Assembly: GCA_910588455.1 (NCBI GenBank)
Contig: CAJUPG010000004.1
Coordinates: 1-53,060, forward strand
Direction of reading: 5' to 3'
DNA from: an uncultured Oscillospiraceae bacterium
Lineage (GTDB): Bacteria > Bacillota > Clostridia > Oscillospirales > Oscillospiraceae
DNA length: 53,060 nt
Each line of letters opens with the position of its first letter. Position 1 is the first letter of the stretch. This document shows, in pieces, positions 42,211-51,422 of the stretch. A program made the position numbers and the translations under genes. The notes beneath the pieces are model-generated. The model made no database searches and was not told the DNA's origin. It worked only from the letters and a program-made list of their open reading frames with translations.

Positions 42211-43852
42211 TCTCCTCCCCTCCTCTCAGCCAGGTCTTGAGCATCTGAGCCGCGATCTCCGGGTTGTTGTTTACAAACTGCCGTACTGTCTTACGCAGCT
42301 CCATACTCTTCTCTGCGTTGATATCCATGATGTCCGCGCCGGTCTGGGGCGGCGCCATCGGGTTCCCGGCTCCGCCTGCCGCGGCGGCCTCCGCCAATGC
42401 GGCGGCTTCCGCTTCGCCCAGTGCGGCCAGCATCTCCTTCTCCCGCTGCTTCTGGCGCTTCTTGCTGATGCTGAGAATCACCGCCAGCAGGATAATGAAC
42501 AGGATCAGGCCGGCTACTGCCGCGTACAGCGCCCAGGTAGGCACCGTCCGGAAGGGGTTGCCGGAGACCGCCGGCGGCTCCTCGAAGTTGTAGAATGGCG
42601 TGATCCAGATATGTACTTTTTCTTCCTGCTCCGGCAGAATGCCCGCCGCCCGGGCCACATGGGCCCGCAACTCCTCCTCGTTGATGGAGCCGTCGTTTTC
42701 GTGGTTGACGGAGACGGCAACGCTTACGTCGGTAATCGTACCGGCGACGCCCTTCTCCTGCTCGGTGGTTGTGGGATTCTGATAGTCCGTCTGCCCGGAG
42801 TTGATCACCGAGTTATTCTCGCCGGGGTCCTGGAGCAAGTCCTCCATATAGTCGTTAAAATTGTTTAAATCCGAGTTGGTGCTGGTGCCGGGCACGCCGC
42901 CCTGGGGCAGTTCTCCGTCCCGAACCAGCTGGTCCAGCCAGTATTTTTGCCCGATGACGCCCTCGCCGTCCTCGCCGATCATATCCGGATGGGTAAAGGA
43001 CTCAATCTCCCGCACCCGCACGCTTACATCCGCGGTCACAGACACGCCGATATCCACGTTGCCCTCTCCGAAGGGGCCGCGCAGGGCGTTGTAAATTTCA
43101 TTCCGAATACGGTTAGCCGCCCATTCCTCAAACTTCAGCTTCAGGGAGGTGCCGTCGCTCAGTTCCCCGATATCGCTTACGTCGGTGTATGTATGGCCCT
43201 TGTTATCTATAATCGCCACATTTTCCACATCCAGGCCCTGGACCGACCGAGAAATCAGCAGCCGGATGCCGTCGGCCTCTCCCGAGGTCAGCTCATCCCG
43301 TCCGGGAGCAAGCTGAATCTTAACGGCGGCGCTGGCCTTGGTCATGTTGGAGGAATCCAGCACATACCGCATATCCTCCCCCTCAGAGATCTGCACCTGG
43401 GCGCTGCTCACCCCGTCCAGGGTGGAAATGGTAGCCTCCAGCCGCTCGGCCAGGGCCAGGATATAGAGCCGGCGCTCCTGAGAATTGGTGGTGCCTATAT
43501 TCAGGCCGTTCAAATACGTTTCATAGCCGAAGCCCGACTGAGGATAGCCCTCCATTACCAGCCGCATCTTCAAGGCGGGCTCCTGGCTGGCGGGCACGTA
43601 GATGGTCGTCCCCTCCAACCGGCTGCTGATTCCCGCATTATCCAAATAGGAGATAATCTGCGTGGCTTCGGCGGACTCCAGGTTGGTGAACAGTACCGCG
43701 TACTCCTCCGGACGGTTCAGCCAAAAGAGCCCCGCCACCAGCAGTACCAGCAGCACTGCCACTCCGACAGCCAGCGCTATTTTCACTTTTTTACTCAGTT
43801 TTTGGAAAAATTCCTTGGCCTTTTCCCAATAACCTTTCAGCTTTGTATCCAA
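42203..43852 (-). CDS. fliF: Flagellar MS-ring protein FliF
   Basis: A 549-residue membrane protein with two helices (about 24-45 and 445-468), an intervening YscJ/FliF extracellular part (LVMEGYPQSGFGYETY, LEATISTLDGVSSAQVQI) and a C-terminal FliG-binding tail. It is the base of the rotor. The TTG start follows GGAGGGG at 8 bases. Confidence 0.96.
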   Translation of the reverse strand: MDTKLKGYWEKAKEFFQKLSKKVKIALAVGVAVLLVLLVAGLFWLNRPEEYAVLFTNLESAEATQIISYLDNAGISSRLEGTTIYVPASQEPALKMRLVMEGYPQSGFGYETYLNGLNIGTTNSQERRLYILALAERLEATISTLDGVSSAQVQISEGEDMRYVLDSSNMTKASAAVKIQLAPGRDELTSGEADGIRLLISRSVQGLDVENVAIIDNKGHTYTDVSDIGELSDGTSLKLKFEEWAANRIRNEIYNALRGPFGEGNVDIGVSVTADVSVRVREIESFTHPDMIGEDGEGVIGQKYWLDQLVRDGELPQGGVPGTSTNSDLNNFNDYMEDLLQDPGENNSVINSGQTDYQNPTTTEQEKGVAGTITDVSVAVSVNHENDGSINEEELRAHVARAAGILPEQEEKVHIWITPFYNFEEPPAVSGNPFRTVPTWALYAAVAGLILFIILLAVILSISKKRQKQREKEMLAALGEAEAAALAEAAAAGGAGNPMAPPQTGADIMDINAEKSMELRKTVRQFVNNNPEIAAQMLKTWLRGGEENA

Positions 43853-43887
43853 GCCAAACCCCTCCGGTATTCCCGCTTACTTTATAT

Positions 43888-44202
43888 TTACAGGCTGATG
43901 CGCATCAGCTCGCTGTAGGCCTCCACGGCCTTGTTGCGCAGCTGGACCAGCAGATCCACCGCCGCCGCCGCCTTGGTGTTGGCCATGGTCACCTCCGCCG
44001 GATTATCCAGCTGCCCGGTGGCCAGCAGATACTGCGCCTTATTCATCTCCGCGTCGGTCTCCCGCACATTGTCGATGGCCCAGCGGAACACGTCGGCAAA
44101 GGACCCCTCCGGGGCCGCCTGAGTCTGAGGCTGCTCTTTGATGCTGGGCATCGTCTCCCACAGGGGCTGAATCCCCCGGCTTCCCAACAGATTCATATCC
44201 AT
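43888..44202 (-). CDS. fliE: Rod adaptor protein FliE
   Basis: A 104-residue protein with a helical C-terminal part (SFADVFRWAIDNVRETDAEM and LLVQLRNKAVEAYSELMRI), the FliE signature. It links MS ring and rod. It follows flgC by a 107-bp spacer with no gene. Confidence 0.94.
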   Translation of the reverse strand: MDMNLLGSRGIQPLWETMPSIKEQPQTQAAPEGSFADVFRWAIDNVRETDAEMNKAQYLLATGQLDNPAEVTMANTKAAAAVDLLVQLRNKAVEAYSELMRISL

Positions 44203-44309
44203 AAAAATACGGCTCCTTTTCTATCCATTTCCCAAACAGCACACAAGCCGGGTCTGAAAACAGTTCCCACGCCCACGGCGCAGCCGCTTACAAACCCAGC
44301 GCAATGTAC

Positions 44310-44777
44310 TTACTTTCCAAGCTCAAGTCCCTTGGAAATCACGTTTTTAATCAAGTTAAAGGCTGTCACATTGGAGTTGTACGCCTGGCTGGCCGCCATG
44401 CCGTCGGCGATCTCCTTCACCAGGTCTACGTTTGGCAGCTCCACGTAGCCGTTCTCGTTGGCGTCCGGGTCAGTGGGATCATACCGGAGCTTGAAGTCCG
44501 ATTGGTCCTCAATGATTCCCGCCACGCGTACCCCCGCGGTGCGGGCAAAACCGGCATTGCTGGCCGCCGCCGCTCTCCCCTGAGCCGCAACCAACTCGTT
44601 CCGGAACGCATCCTTGCCGCTTTCCGCCTGGAACACGGTCACTTTTCTCCGGTATGGCCCGCCCGCTTCGGTGCGGGTGGTATTCATATTGGTGATATTT
44701 TCGGAGATAATATCCAGCCGCAGGTGCTGGGCCGTAATTCCGGAACCGATAATATCAATGGTGCTGAGAAAGGCCAT
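44310..44777 (-). CDS. flgC: Rod protein FlgC
   Basis: A 155-residue proximal rod protein with the opening ITAQHLRLDIISENITNMNTTRTE and a C-terminal coiled segment (VDLVKEIADGMAASQAYNSN). Family length and order are normal. Ribosome binding site AAGGA. Confidence 0.95.
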   Translation of the reverse strand: MAFLSTIDIIGSGITAQHLRLDIISENITNMNTTRTEAGGPYRRKVTVFQAESGKDAFRNELVAAQGRAAAASNAGFARTAGVRVAGIIEDQSDFKLRYDPTDPDANENGYVELPNVDLVKEIADGMAASQAYNSNVTAFNLIKNVISKGLELGK

Positions 44778-44833
44778 TACAATCTCACATCCTTATTCTC
44801 TCATTCAAATATATATGATGAACATCCGGAAAA

Positions 44834-45226
44834 TCAGCCCCGGATGGCGCTGCGCAAAATGCTGAAATTATTGTTGATGGAGTCCAGCACATACTGCGAC
44901 TGCACCGTATTCCGGTACAGCTCCATCTGCTGTTCGGCCACATCCACGCCGTTATCGTCCATCCGGTAGGTCTGGTCCTCCGCCACTTTGATCTCCGGCT
45001 CGTCGAAACTCACCGCCCGGCGCATCGCCCCTCTCTGGAGCCTGGCCTGGGAGGCCGCCGCCTCAATCTTGGCCTTGAAGGTATCCTCAAAGGTCACGTA
45101 CTTCACCTTATAATTTGGCGTGTCCGCGTTGGTGATATTGTCCAGCAAAACCGCCTGATTGGTCCAGAGATACCGCATGGAACTTTGCAGCATCTGCATG
45201 GAATTGCTGTTCATCCAATCAATCAT
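44834..45226 (-). CDS. flgB: Rod protein FlgB, first gene of the fla/che operon
   Basis: A 130-residue proximal rod protein (LLDNITNADTPNYKVKYVTFEDTF, then NNGVDVAEQQMEL-like DDNGVDVAEQQMEL). It is the promoter-proximal gene of the 32-gene operon. Ribosome binding site GAGGAGGAG. Confidence 0.95.
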   Translation of the reverse strand: MIDWMNSNSMQMLQSSMRYLWTNQAVLLDNITNADTPNYKVKYVTFEDTFKAKIEAAASQARLQRGAMRRAVSFDEPEIKVAEDQTYRMDDNGVDVAEQQMELYRNTVQSQYVLDSINNNFSILRSAIRG

Positions 45227-45288
45227 CTGCGCTCCTCCTCAATTTTGCCGTCCTTTAAAAAATAGAACAGCCCATGAAGTCAATCCCT

Positions 45289-45317
45289 ATTATAACCTAG
45301 CCAGCCGGATTATTCAA
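45289..45317 (-). promoter_or_regulatory. Sigma-A promoter of the fla/che operon
   Basis: Minus strand: TTGAAT (45317-45312), a 17-base spacer, TATAAT (45294-45289). The leader before flgB is about 55 bases. No sigma28 box is seen here, matching an early-class operon. Confidence 0.85.
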
Positions 45318-45413
45318 GTGTTAATTTGCCTCCGGCCGTTGAAAACTTTACCAGTTGTTGAGCACTTTTATCAACCCTATCTTGTTTTTTTTACAGAATT
45401 TTCATAGAAAAAA

Positions 45414-45460
45414 CCGGCGCCACTTCACTTTTTCCCTGTAAAGTGCGCACCGGCCTTTTT
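45414..45460. terminator. Terminator of the flgM-csrA operon
   Basis: An imperfect GC-rich stem (CCGGCGCCACTTCAC with GTAAAGTGCGCACCGG) around TTTTTCCCT, with TTTTTT on the minus strand and TTTTTTT on the plus strand. It separates csrA from the flgB promoter. Confidence 0.85.
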
Positions 45461-45477
45461 TTATCATTTATTTTTTG

Positions 45478-45699
45478 TTATTTTTCTAAAATATCAAGCA
45501 GGGCCAGAGGCGAGCCCTCCTCCCGGGCCGCGTCCCGGTTGGTGTCCGCCGCTGTGCGCAGCTCGCTGCGCAGGATCGACACGCTCCTGGGCGCGTCGAT
45601 GGCCAGCCGCACCCGTCCGGAGTCCACCGACACCACGCTCACTGTGATGTCGTCGCCGATGAGAACAGACTCCCCTTCCTTCCGCTGCAAAATCAGCAT
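45478..45699 (-). CDS. csrA: Translational regulator CsrA
   Basis: A 73-residue protein (MLILQRKEGESVLIGDDI ... RVRLAIDAPRSV), the standard CsrA fold. It binds GGA-containing leaders and blocks ribosomes; FliW titrates it. It overlaps fliW by 7 bases and ends a sigma28-led operon. Confidence 0.96.
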   Translation of the reverse strand: MLILQRKEGESVLIGDDITVSVVSVDSGRVRLAIDAPRSVSILRSELRTAADTNRDAAREEGSPLALLDILEK

Positions 45700-46148
45700 G
45701 GCGCCTCCTCCTTCTGGCTGTGGAGCTCAGACAGAGGATGCCGCATCCCATATTCCGGGGTATCCAGAATGGTCTGCACGGCCTGCCGGGTCCGGTCGTT
45801 GACCACGATGGGGCAGCGCAGGTTTACCGTGCTGTCCGCCACCGGCTCCCGAACCACGCACAGGGCATAGTAGCACAGCTCCCTGCTGTCCGCCGCCCCC
45901 AGCCGCGCCAGCTCCTGGGGGGGCAGCTCTGGCGCATAGTCCGGTTTGTACGAAAAGGGATTCACCGCCACAAAGGCCAGAGCCGGCGTGGCCGTGCTCT
46001 GAAAGCACAGCAGGGTGCCGCCGCTCCCCTGGAAGGGCAGCAGCAAAAATTCCTTCTCCTCTTCAAAGCCGAAAAGACCGTCGGGGAAGGAGATGCGCTC
46101 CTCTTCCCCGCAGTCAATCTGGCCGAAATACTTCGTTTGAAACAGCAC
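45693..46148 (-). CDS. fliW: Flagellar assembly factor FliW
   Basis: A 151-residue protein with FPDGLFGFEEEKEFLLLPF near the start, the FliW hallmark. FliW binds flagellin and CsrA in turn. GTG start after AGGAGGAG. Translationally coupled to csrA. Confidence 0.95.
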   Translation of the reverse strand: MLFQTKYFGQIDCGEEERISFPDGLFGFEEEKEFLLLPFQGSGGTLLCFQSTATPALAFVAVNPFSYKPDYAPELPPQELARLGAADSRELCYYALCVVREPVADSTVNLRCPIVVNDRTRQAVQTILDTPEYGMRHPLSELHSQKEEAPC

Positions 46149-46167
46149 TGAGGCTCCTCCTGTTTTT

Positions 46168-46776
46168 TTACACTTTTACGTCCACCGGCTCGTAGTTGGG
46201 ATCAGAGGACGGCGGCACATAGATGGGACCGCCGATATACTTGACGATCACCTCCGGCCGCTGGGTCACCGTGAACTCAATGTCACCGGGGGTAAACTCG
46301 AAGCCGCCTTCGTTCATCTTCCAGTCGATGCTCAATTTGTCCATCTCATAGCGGATGTTCATCTCGCCCGGGTCCCAGGTGATTTCCGGCGGAACGGAGG
46401 GCAGAAACTGAATCCCCACGTTGGTTTTGACGTCCTTCATCATGGCGTCCTTGGCGAACTGGGTGACCATCTCCTCCCCCACCTGGGCCTTCAGCAGCAG
46501 CTGGCCCTGGTTGGCGTAGGTAGCAGTTGCCTCATAGGCGGATTCATGGCCCTTTTGGGCGTTTTGCTCCAGGCTGCGGGCCAGGGTGGGGGTGATGGAA
46601 TTTCGCGCCTCAAAGGTGTCGATCTGCACCTTGACCGGGCGGCTTTTGATGCTCAGATTGCCGTTGTCCCGGGAAATTTCCATCTCCGCCGTGCCGCGGG
46701 CGTACTCCAGCTTGGCGTTGGTGGTTTTCATCTCGATTTGAATGGGAACCGTCGTAATTTCAATCAATGGGCCCAT
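46168..46776 (-). CDS. DUF6470/YviE-like protein
   Basis: A 202-residue protein beginning IEITTVPIQIEMKTTNAKLEY, the YviE-type (DUF6470) opening, followed by a repeated beta arrangement and a Pro-rich end (YVPPSSDPNYEPVDVKV). In Bacillus yviE lies between flgL and fliW, as here. Function is not established. It has its own promoter and a leader with a hairpin. Confidence 0.9.
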   Translation of the reverse strand: MGPLIEITTVPIQIEMKTTNAKLEYARGTAEMEISRDNGNLSIKSRPVKVQIDTFEARNSITPTLARSLEQNAQKGHESAYEATATYANQGQLLLKAQVGEEMVTQFAKDAMMKDVKTNVGIQFLPSVPPEITWDPGEMNIRYEMDKLSIDWKMNEGGFEFTPGDIEFTVTQRPEVIVKYIGGPIYVPPSSDPNYEPVDVKV

Positions 46777-46818
46777 AACGCAAGTCTCCTTACCTTATTA
46801 AGATATATCAATATATCC

Positions 46819-46840
46819 AACGCGGCATCCGTTCCGCGTT
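46819..46840 (-). promoter_or_regulatory. Leader hairpin with ACGGA loop, candidate CsrA site
   Basis: AACGCGG pairs perfectly with CCGCGTT around the loop AACGGATG on the minus strand. A second hairpin-forming AT-rich palindrome (GATATAT/ATATATC) lies between it and the AAGGAGA ribosome binding site of the YviE-like gene. The arrangement resembles a CsrA-bound leader. Confidence 0.55.
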
Positions 46841-46857
46841 CTCAACACACACAAATT

Positions 46858-46886
46858 AGTATACAACAATTTCCCCGGCAAATCAA
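46858..46886 (-). promoter_or_regulatory. Internal sigma-A promoter before the YviE-like/fliW/csrA genes
   Basis: Minus strand: TTGATT (46886-46881), a 17-base spacer, TATACT (46863-46858). It starts 7 bases after the flgL stop codon. It would allow fliW and csrA expression without sigma28. Confidence 0.7.
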
Positions 46887-46892
46887 GCCGCT

Positions 46893-48044
46893 TTACCCCA
46901 TATAATCCAGCAGGCTCTGCGACAGCAGCTGGTTGCCCACCTTCAGGGCGGAGTTGTAGCAGAACTGATCCCAGGAGAACGAGGTGATGGCATCGGCCAA
47001 ATCCACCTGCTCCACGTCCAGAATCTGCTCGTTCAGGGTAACCTTCTCGGTCTCCAGCCGCTCCAGGTTGGTTCTGAGATAGGTGGCCTTGGAGTCCATC
47101 TCCGTATAAGCGTTGTCCACATCGCTCATGCAAGCCTTAAATTTATTCAGCAGCTCGCACATGGTTTTGTAGTCGTCATCAGAGGCGTATGCCTCCTTGA
47201 TGGTCTCGCCGTCATCGGCGTAGTCGCCGGTATCCGTGTCGCAGCGGCTGAAAATCTGACCCATTTTCTTCAAAACGGTAACCAAATTATTGGGCAGACC
47301 CTTCTTGTCCACGCCGAAGCCGATCATGCTGATGCCGGGCAGGGCGCTGTCAAAGGCGGTGGAGCTGATCATATCCCCCCGGCTCTCCTCCCGGAAGCCC
47401 ATGCCCAGGTCGATATACACCGGGTCGTCCTTGGCGAACTCCTCCAGCTTGGCCAGATCGGACTGGTCCTTTTCATAGGCCTGCAGGGCCGCGTCATACT
47501 CCGCTGTACCCGGGTTCAAGCCCAGATCTTCCGGCTTTTTCACCCCGCCGGCGTTCACGTTGACCCCCCGATAGAGCAGATCTCCCGTCTTTTCGTCCCA
47601 GGTGAAGGGCACGTTCAGCGCGTCGTCGCCGCCGAAAATGAAGTGGTCGCCGTACTTGATGTTCAAATTCTCCACCACGGAGTCGGCCATCTCGCTCAAA
47701 ACCTTGCCCAGAGCCACGCGGCCGGCGCCAGTGGGCTGGTTGGCGCCCCGGATCACCGCGTCGGTGGAGGTCTCCTGCAATTTGGTGGTGATGTTGCCCA
47801 TGGCCGTCCAGGCGCTCTGGTAGCGGCCGATCAGGGCCTTGCTGTTGGCGATCTGGTTGCTGTTATTATAGTAGGACCGGCGCAGCCGGAAGGCCAGGGT
47901 GGCGCTCACGGGGTCCTCGGCATAGCTGTTGAAATTGCGCTGGGTGAGCACTTTATCCCGGGAATTGGTGGTTTTCACCATGCTGGCCTGCAAATTATAC
48001 CGGTAGGTATTCATCGCCATGCTGGTGGTTACTCTCATAGCCAT
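46893..48044 (-). CDS. flgL: Hook-filament junction protein FlgL (HAP3)
   Basis: A 383-residue protein of the flagellin/FlgL family with a conserved N-terminal helix (RVTTSMAMNTYRYNL ... NFNSYAEDPVSATLAFRLRRS) and C-terminal helix (VDLADAITSFSWDQFCYNSALKVG). The middle surface domain is long. ATG follows AGGAGGACAACCGT. 18 bp after flgK. Confidence 0.95.
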   Translation of the reverse strand: MAMRVTTSMAMNTYRYNLQASMVKTTNSRDKVLTQRNFNSYAEDPVSATLAFRLRRSYYNNSNQIANSKALIGRYQSAWTAMGNITTKLQETSTDAVIRGANQPTGAGRVALGKVLSEMADSVVENLNIKYGDHFIFGGDDALNVPFTWDEKTGDLLYRGVNVNAGGVKKPEDLGLNPGTAEYDAALQAYEKDQSDLAKLEEFAKDDPVYIDLGMGFREESRGDMISSTAFDSALPGISMIGFGVDKKGLPNNLVTVLKKMGQIFSRCDTDTGDYADDGETIKEAYASDDDYKTMCELLNKFKACMSDVDNAYTEMDSKATYLRTNLERLETEKVTLNEQILDVEQVDLADAITSFSWDQFCYNSALKVGNQLLSQSLLDYMG

Positions 48045-48062
48045 ACGGTTGTCCTCCTAACT

Positions 48063-50417
48063 TTAAATGGTACGGTTAATCAGCGTATCCAGCATAGAAT
48101 CCAAGGTGGTCAGCAGCTTGCAGGCCGCCTGATAGGATTTCTGGAACTGCATCATGTTGGTCGCTTCGTCGTTCAAATCTACGCCTGACACACTCTGGCG
48201 GTTGTTCTCTTCCTTCAGGGACTGAATCTCGTGGTTGGCCAGCTCAATGCTGGTGGTCTCATAATCGGTGGCCAGAATGTGGCTCATGTTGGTGAAATAC
48301 TCCTGGAAGGTGCCGTTGAAGTAGTCGCTGGTCACCGCGTCGCCGCCCAATTCGTTGCTGTTGTAGTCAAATTTCTTCCCCATCTGGGCGATTATGTGGT
48401 CGATATTGTCGTTGGCGGTGGTGTGGGTGATAGTGACCTCCCGCTCGTCCAAGCCCTCGGTTTTCATATCCGTACCCGGTGGAGGCGTGAAGCCGGTCGT
48501 CTCCAGGGAGCCGGCCTGCTTCGCGGTGAACACGATGCCGTCTCCGTCTTTATTCAGGGAAGCGGTCCACTCTGTATTGGCGGCATTGTTGTTATAGAGC
48601 GTCACAAAATTGTTCAGCACATCTTCCCGGGACTCGTTCTTGCCGGCAATTACAGTAAATCCGCCGATGGTCAGGCTCTGGGTGTCTGTGGGCGCAGCGT
48701 TCGGGTTCTGCACCCACAGCACGGGTCCGCTGTCATACTGGGCCGTGGTGGGGGGCGCAATCACCTTTTCGTTGGGCCGCAGGGTGTTCATAATCTGAAT
48801 CTGCCGGTTGGACCAGGCGTGGGACACGGCGATATTGCTGGCAAGAATTCCCTTCGTGGAATCCCCCTGGTCGCCGATGGTGAACAGGGGGCCTCCCTTA
48901 TAGGTGGGGTTGCCCTCCCCGTCCCGGTACTTATCAGTCAATACGCCATCCTTGGCCAGCGCCGAGAGGATCTGCTGCTTTTCGTTGTAGCTGAGGGTTG
49001 TGTCGTCGATGACATTGCCCTGATCGTCAATCAGCTTGCCATCTGCATCTACGCCCTTGACAATCAGATCCGGCTGTGTGGTATCATCCCGCTTGACGGT
49101 AATGGTAAACGGAGCAAGGGGGTCGCCTGTCAAAAATTCACCAGTCATCGGGTCTGTCTCATACGCCGTCCCCAGCTGGTCCATGGAGAACTGGTTCGCC
49201 TCGTTCATAATCTGCGCAAACTTCCGCGCCAGCGCGTCCAGGGACTGCTGATAATAGGGGATGCCCCGCTTTATGTCGGCCTTGGGGTCCATGACCAAAT
49301 CCGTCTTGCTGGCAAACTCGCCCTCCTCGGTGAGCAGCTCCCGCATAGCCTGCAAGCCGCCCACCATCACATCGTCGGGAATGCTGAAATCGGTGCTCAC
49401 CTTGCCGGTTTTCTCGTCGGCGAAAACCTTATCCCAGCGGTTTTTCAGGGTGTCAATCTGCATCTGGTAGGTGGTATTGTCCACCAGTCTTGCATCCTCG
49501 ACATTATTGGTCCCCGCGCCATTCGCATCAATATATTTTCCTGTTGTCGGTTTCGCCGGATCATAGTCAGGGTTCAGCTCCGGAATTTTCTCCGGCACAC
49601 TCACCTGCCCCACATAGATGCCCCGCACCAGCTCGGCCACATCCCGGCCCTGGTTGTCGGCCAGATGAATGTTCAGCCGCTCCACCTCGGTGTACTGGTC
49701 AATGCGCTCCATGTCATAGGTCACATTGATTTTCATCAGCTTGGACAGCTTGTCAATCTGGAGATTGCGCTCGTCCCGCAGCTCCAGGGCCTTGTCGCCG
49801 CAGATGTTCGCCTTCCGGATGGACTCGTTCAGGTTGCGGATGTTGGTCAGAATTGTGTTGACTTGATCTACGTTGTCATTGAACTCCTTTTCCTGATTCG
49901 CCCGGGCCTCCTCCAGCTTTTCCGCATAATTCCGGAACAGCTCCGTCAGCGTGGTGGCGGAGCCGCGCACCAGGGTGTCGTACTCCTGGGAGCCGGTCTT
50001 TTCGCTCAGGTTTTGCAGCTGCTGGAGCAGGTCGTTGAACTGCCGCTCAATCACGCCGAACTCGCCCTTGCCGTCGCCCACCTCGTCCAGCTTGGAAACC
50101 AGCACATCCAGGCCCTTCAGCTTGTACTCGTTTTGCCCCAGGCCGGCCTGCTCTGTCCGATAGCGGATGTCAATGAAGGGGTCCCGCAGCTGGGACACAC
50201 CCTCGGTCAGCACACCGTAACCGATGTTTACGCTGTACTGAGACGCATACCGGTCCACCCCGCCGCCGTAAATAGACCGCAGGTCCATGCGCTGCCGGGT
50301 GAAGCCGGTGGTGTTGATATTGGCGATATTGTGACCCGTCACGTTCAAGGACGCCTGGGAGGCATACACGCCCAGCCGGGCGGCGGTAAACGAACCAAAA
50401 GTACCGATAATAGCCAT
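48063..50417 (-). CDS. flgK: Hook-filament junction protein FlgK (HAP1)
   Basis: A 784-residue protein, far longer than the roughly 500-residue Bacillus FlgK. Ends are conserved: N-terminal GVYASQASLNVTGHNIANINTTGFTRQRM, C-terminal VSGVDLNDEATNMMQFQKSYQA. The extra length is in the central part (about 230-650). It joins hook to filament. Confidence 0.96.
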   Translation of the reverse strand: MAIIGTFGSFTAARLGVYASQASLNVTGHNIANINTTGFTRQRMDLRSIYGGGVDRYASQYSVNIGYGVLTEGVSQLRDPFIDIRYRTEQAGLGQNEYKLKGLDVLVSKLDEVGDGKGEFGVIERQFNDLLQQLQNLSEKTGSQEYDTLVRGSATTLTELFRNYAEKLEEARANQEKEFNDNVDQVNTILTNIRNLNESIRKANICGDKALELRDERNLQIDKLSKLMKINVTYDMERIDQYTEVERLNIHLADNQGRDVAELVRGIYVGQVSVPEKIPELNPDYDPAKPTTGKYIDANGAGTNNVEDARLVDNTTYQMQIDTLKNRWDKVFADEKTGKVSTDFSIPDDVMVGGLQAMRELLTEEGEFASKTDLVMDPKADIKRGIPYYQQSLDALARKFAQIMNEANQFSMDQLGTAYETDPMTGEFLTGDPLAPFTITVKRDDTTQPDLIVKGVDADGKLIDDQGNVIDDTTLSYNEKQQILSALAKDGVLTDKYRDGEGNPTYKGGPLFTIGDQGDSTKGILASNIAVSHAWSNRQIQIMNTLRPNEKVIAPPTTAQYDSGPVLWVQNPNAAPTDTQSLTIGGFTVIAGKNESREDVLNNFVTLYNNNAANTEWTASLNKDGDGIVFTAKQAGSLETTGFTPPPGTDMKTEGLDEREVTITHTTANDNIDHIIAQMGKKFDYNSNELGGDAVTSDYFNGTFQEYFTNMSHILATDYETTSIELANHEIQSLKEENNRQSVSGVDLNDEATNMMQFQKSYQAACKLLTTLDSMLDTLINRTI

Positions 50418-50449
50418 ATGTCAAAATCCTCGCTTTCGCTGGCCGGGAC

Positions 50450-50932
50450 TCAGGCCCGGAAATCTGTTTTTTTATGGGGGATCTCCTCGCCCTCCCCCTG
50501 GGGGGCGGGAGCGGAAACCGGAGCCGGTCCCTGGGCCGCCATCTGGGCGGCCATCATTTTTTCAATCTCCCTCAGATTGCATTCCAGGGTACTCTGGGCG
50601 ATCTGATTGGCGGTTTTGAACACATCGTACTGGCGCAGCACGTTTTCCGCCGTCTGCTTGACCTGCATCCGCAGCTCCGCCGGCGCGTGCCGGTACAGCT
50701 GGCTCAGCTTCACGCCCTCCAGCCCCAGGCCCTTGATGGCGGCCTCCCGCTTGATGTCGTAGCCCCGCAGGCTCAGGCTGAACACCTGCTCCTGCTTCAT
50801 GCACTCATCCACCTCGTTCAGGTCTCCGGCGCATACCGCCTTGGTCTTTTCCCGCTCCACAGCGGCCAGCTGTTCAATGGCGGCGCCCACATCCCCCAGC
50901 AGCTTTACATACGCCTCCCAGGTCCAGGTCAT
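50450..50932 (-). CDS. flgN: FlgN-type export chaperone
   Basis: A 160-residue helical protein (LLGDVGAAIEQLAAVEREKTKAV ... LRQYDVFKTANQIAQSTLEC). FlgN chaperones FlgK and FlgL, the next genes. It overlaps flgM by ATGA. The Ala/Pro-rich tail (120-150) is unusual. Confidence 0.88.
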   Translation of the reverse strand: MTWTWEAYVKLLGDVGAAIEQLAAVEREKTKAVCAGDLNEVDECMKQEQVFSLSLRGYDIKREAAIKGLGLEGVKLSQLYRHAPAELRMQVKQTAENVLRQYDVFKTANQIAQSTLECNLREIEKMMAAQMAAQGPAPVSAPAPQGEGEEIPHKKTDFRA

Positions 50933-51228
50933 TCTTGGGCCTCCCCCATCAGCAGCATCCGCCGGGCGATCTCCTGGGCATTGGGCTGATAGGCGCCGGA
51001 GGCCACCTGCTGGCGCAGCTCCTGGATTTTGCCGGTAGTGTTGGTAGTGCGCACCTGCTGGGACAGGCTGGCGGCCTCCCGCAAAAACCGGCTCTCACCC
51101 GCCCCCTCCCGGGACAGGGAAACTTGGTCATAACGTCCGCCGGCCTGGCTTGTCTTGCGCCCTGCGCAGACGGGCCGGGGCTGGGCGGACGTAAGGGGCA
51201 GATAGCCCTCAGATCTGATTTGCAGCAT
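50929..51228 (-). CDS. flgM: Anti-sigma28 factor FlgM
   Basis: A 99-residue small protein whose C-terminal half (GKIQELRQQVASGAYQPNAQEIARRMLL) matches FlgM. It inhibits FliA until exported through the finished hook. ATG at 51228 follows GAGGAAG; a longer upstream start would overlap the promoter. First gene of the operon. Confidence 0.92.
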   Translation of the reverse strand: MLQIRSEGYLPLTSAQPRPVCAGRKTSQAGGRYDQVSLSREGAGESRFLREAASLSQQVRTTNTTGKIQELRQQVASGAYQPNAQEIARRMLLMGEAQE

Positions 51229-51295
51229 AACGACTTCCTCCAAAATTCTCAAAACGCAGCAATGCGCATACCTTATGATTCCCTTACTATTGAGT

Positions 51296-51322
51296 TTATC
51301 GGTCTGTTGCCCCCAAAAATTA
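51296..51322 (-). promoter_or_regulatory. Sigma28 promoter of the flgM-csrA operon
   Basis: Minus strand: TAAT (51322-51319), a 15-base spacer, ACCGATAA (51303-51296), against TAAA-N15-GCCGATAW. It gives a 60-base leader. FlgM thus limits its own transcription through FliA. Confidence 0.75.
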
Positions 51323-51361
51323 ACCATAAAATCAAAAAATTTTTTCTTCCCCCTTTTCTTA

Positions 51362-51390
51362 TTGCCATTCTTCTCTCTTTTCGCTATAAT
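51362..51390 (+). promoter_or_regulatory. Sigma-A promoter of the PilZ gene
   Basis: TTGCCA (51362-51367), a 17-base spacer, TATAAT (51385-51390). It is divergent from the flgM promoter. Confidence 0.85.
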
Positions 51391-51422
51391 GGAGTGGAAT
51401 TTTTTAAGGAGGCGTGGCTGCT

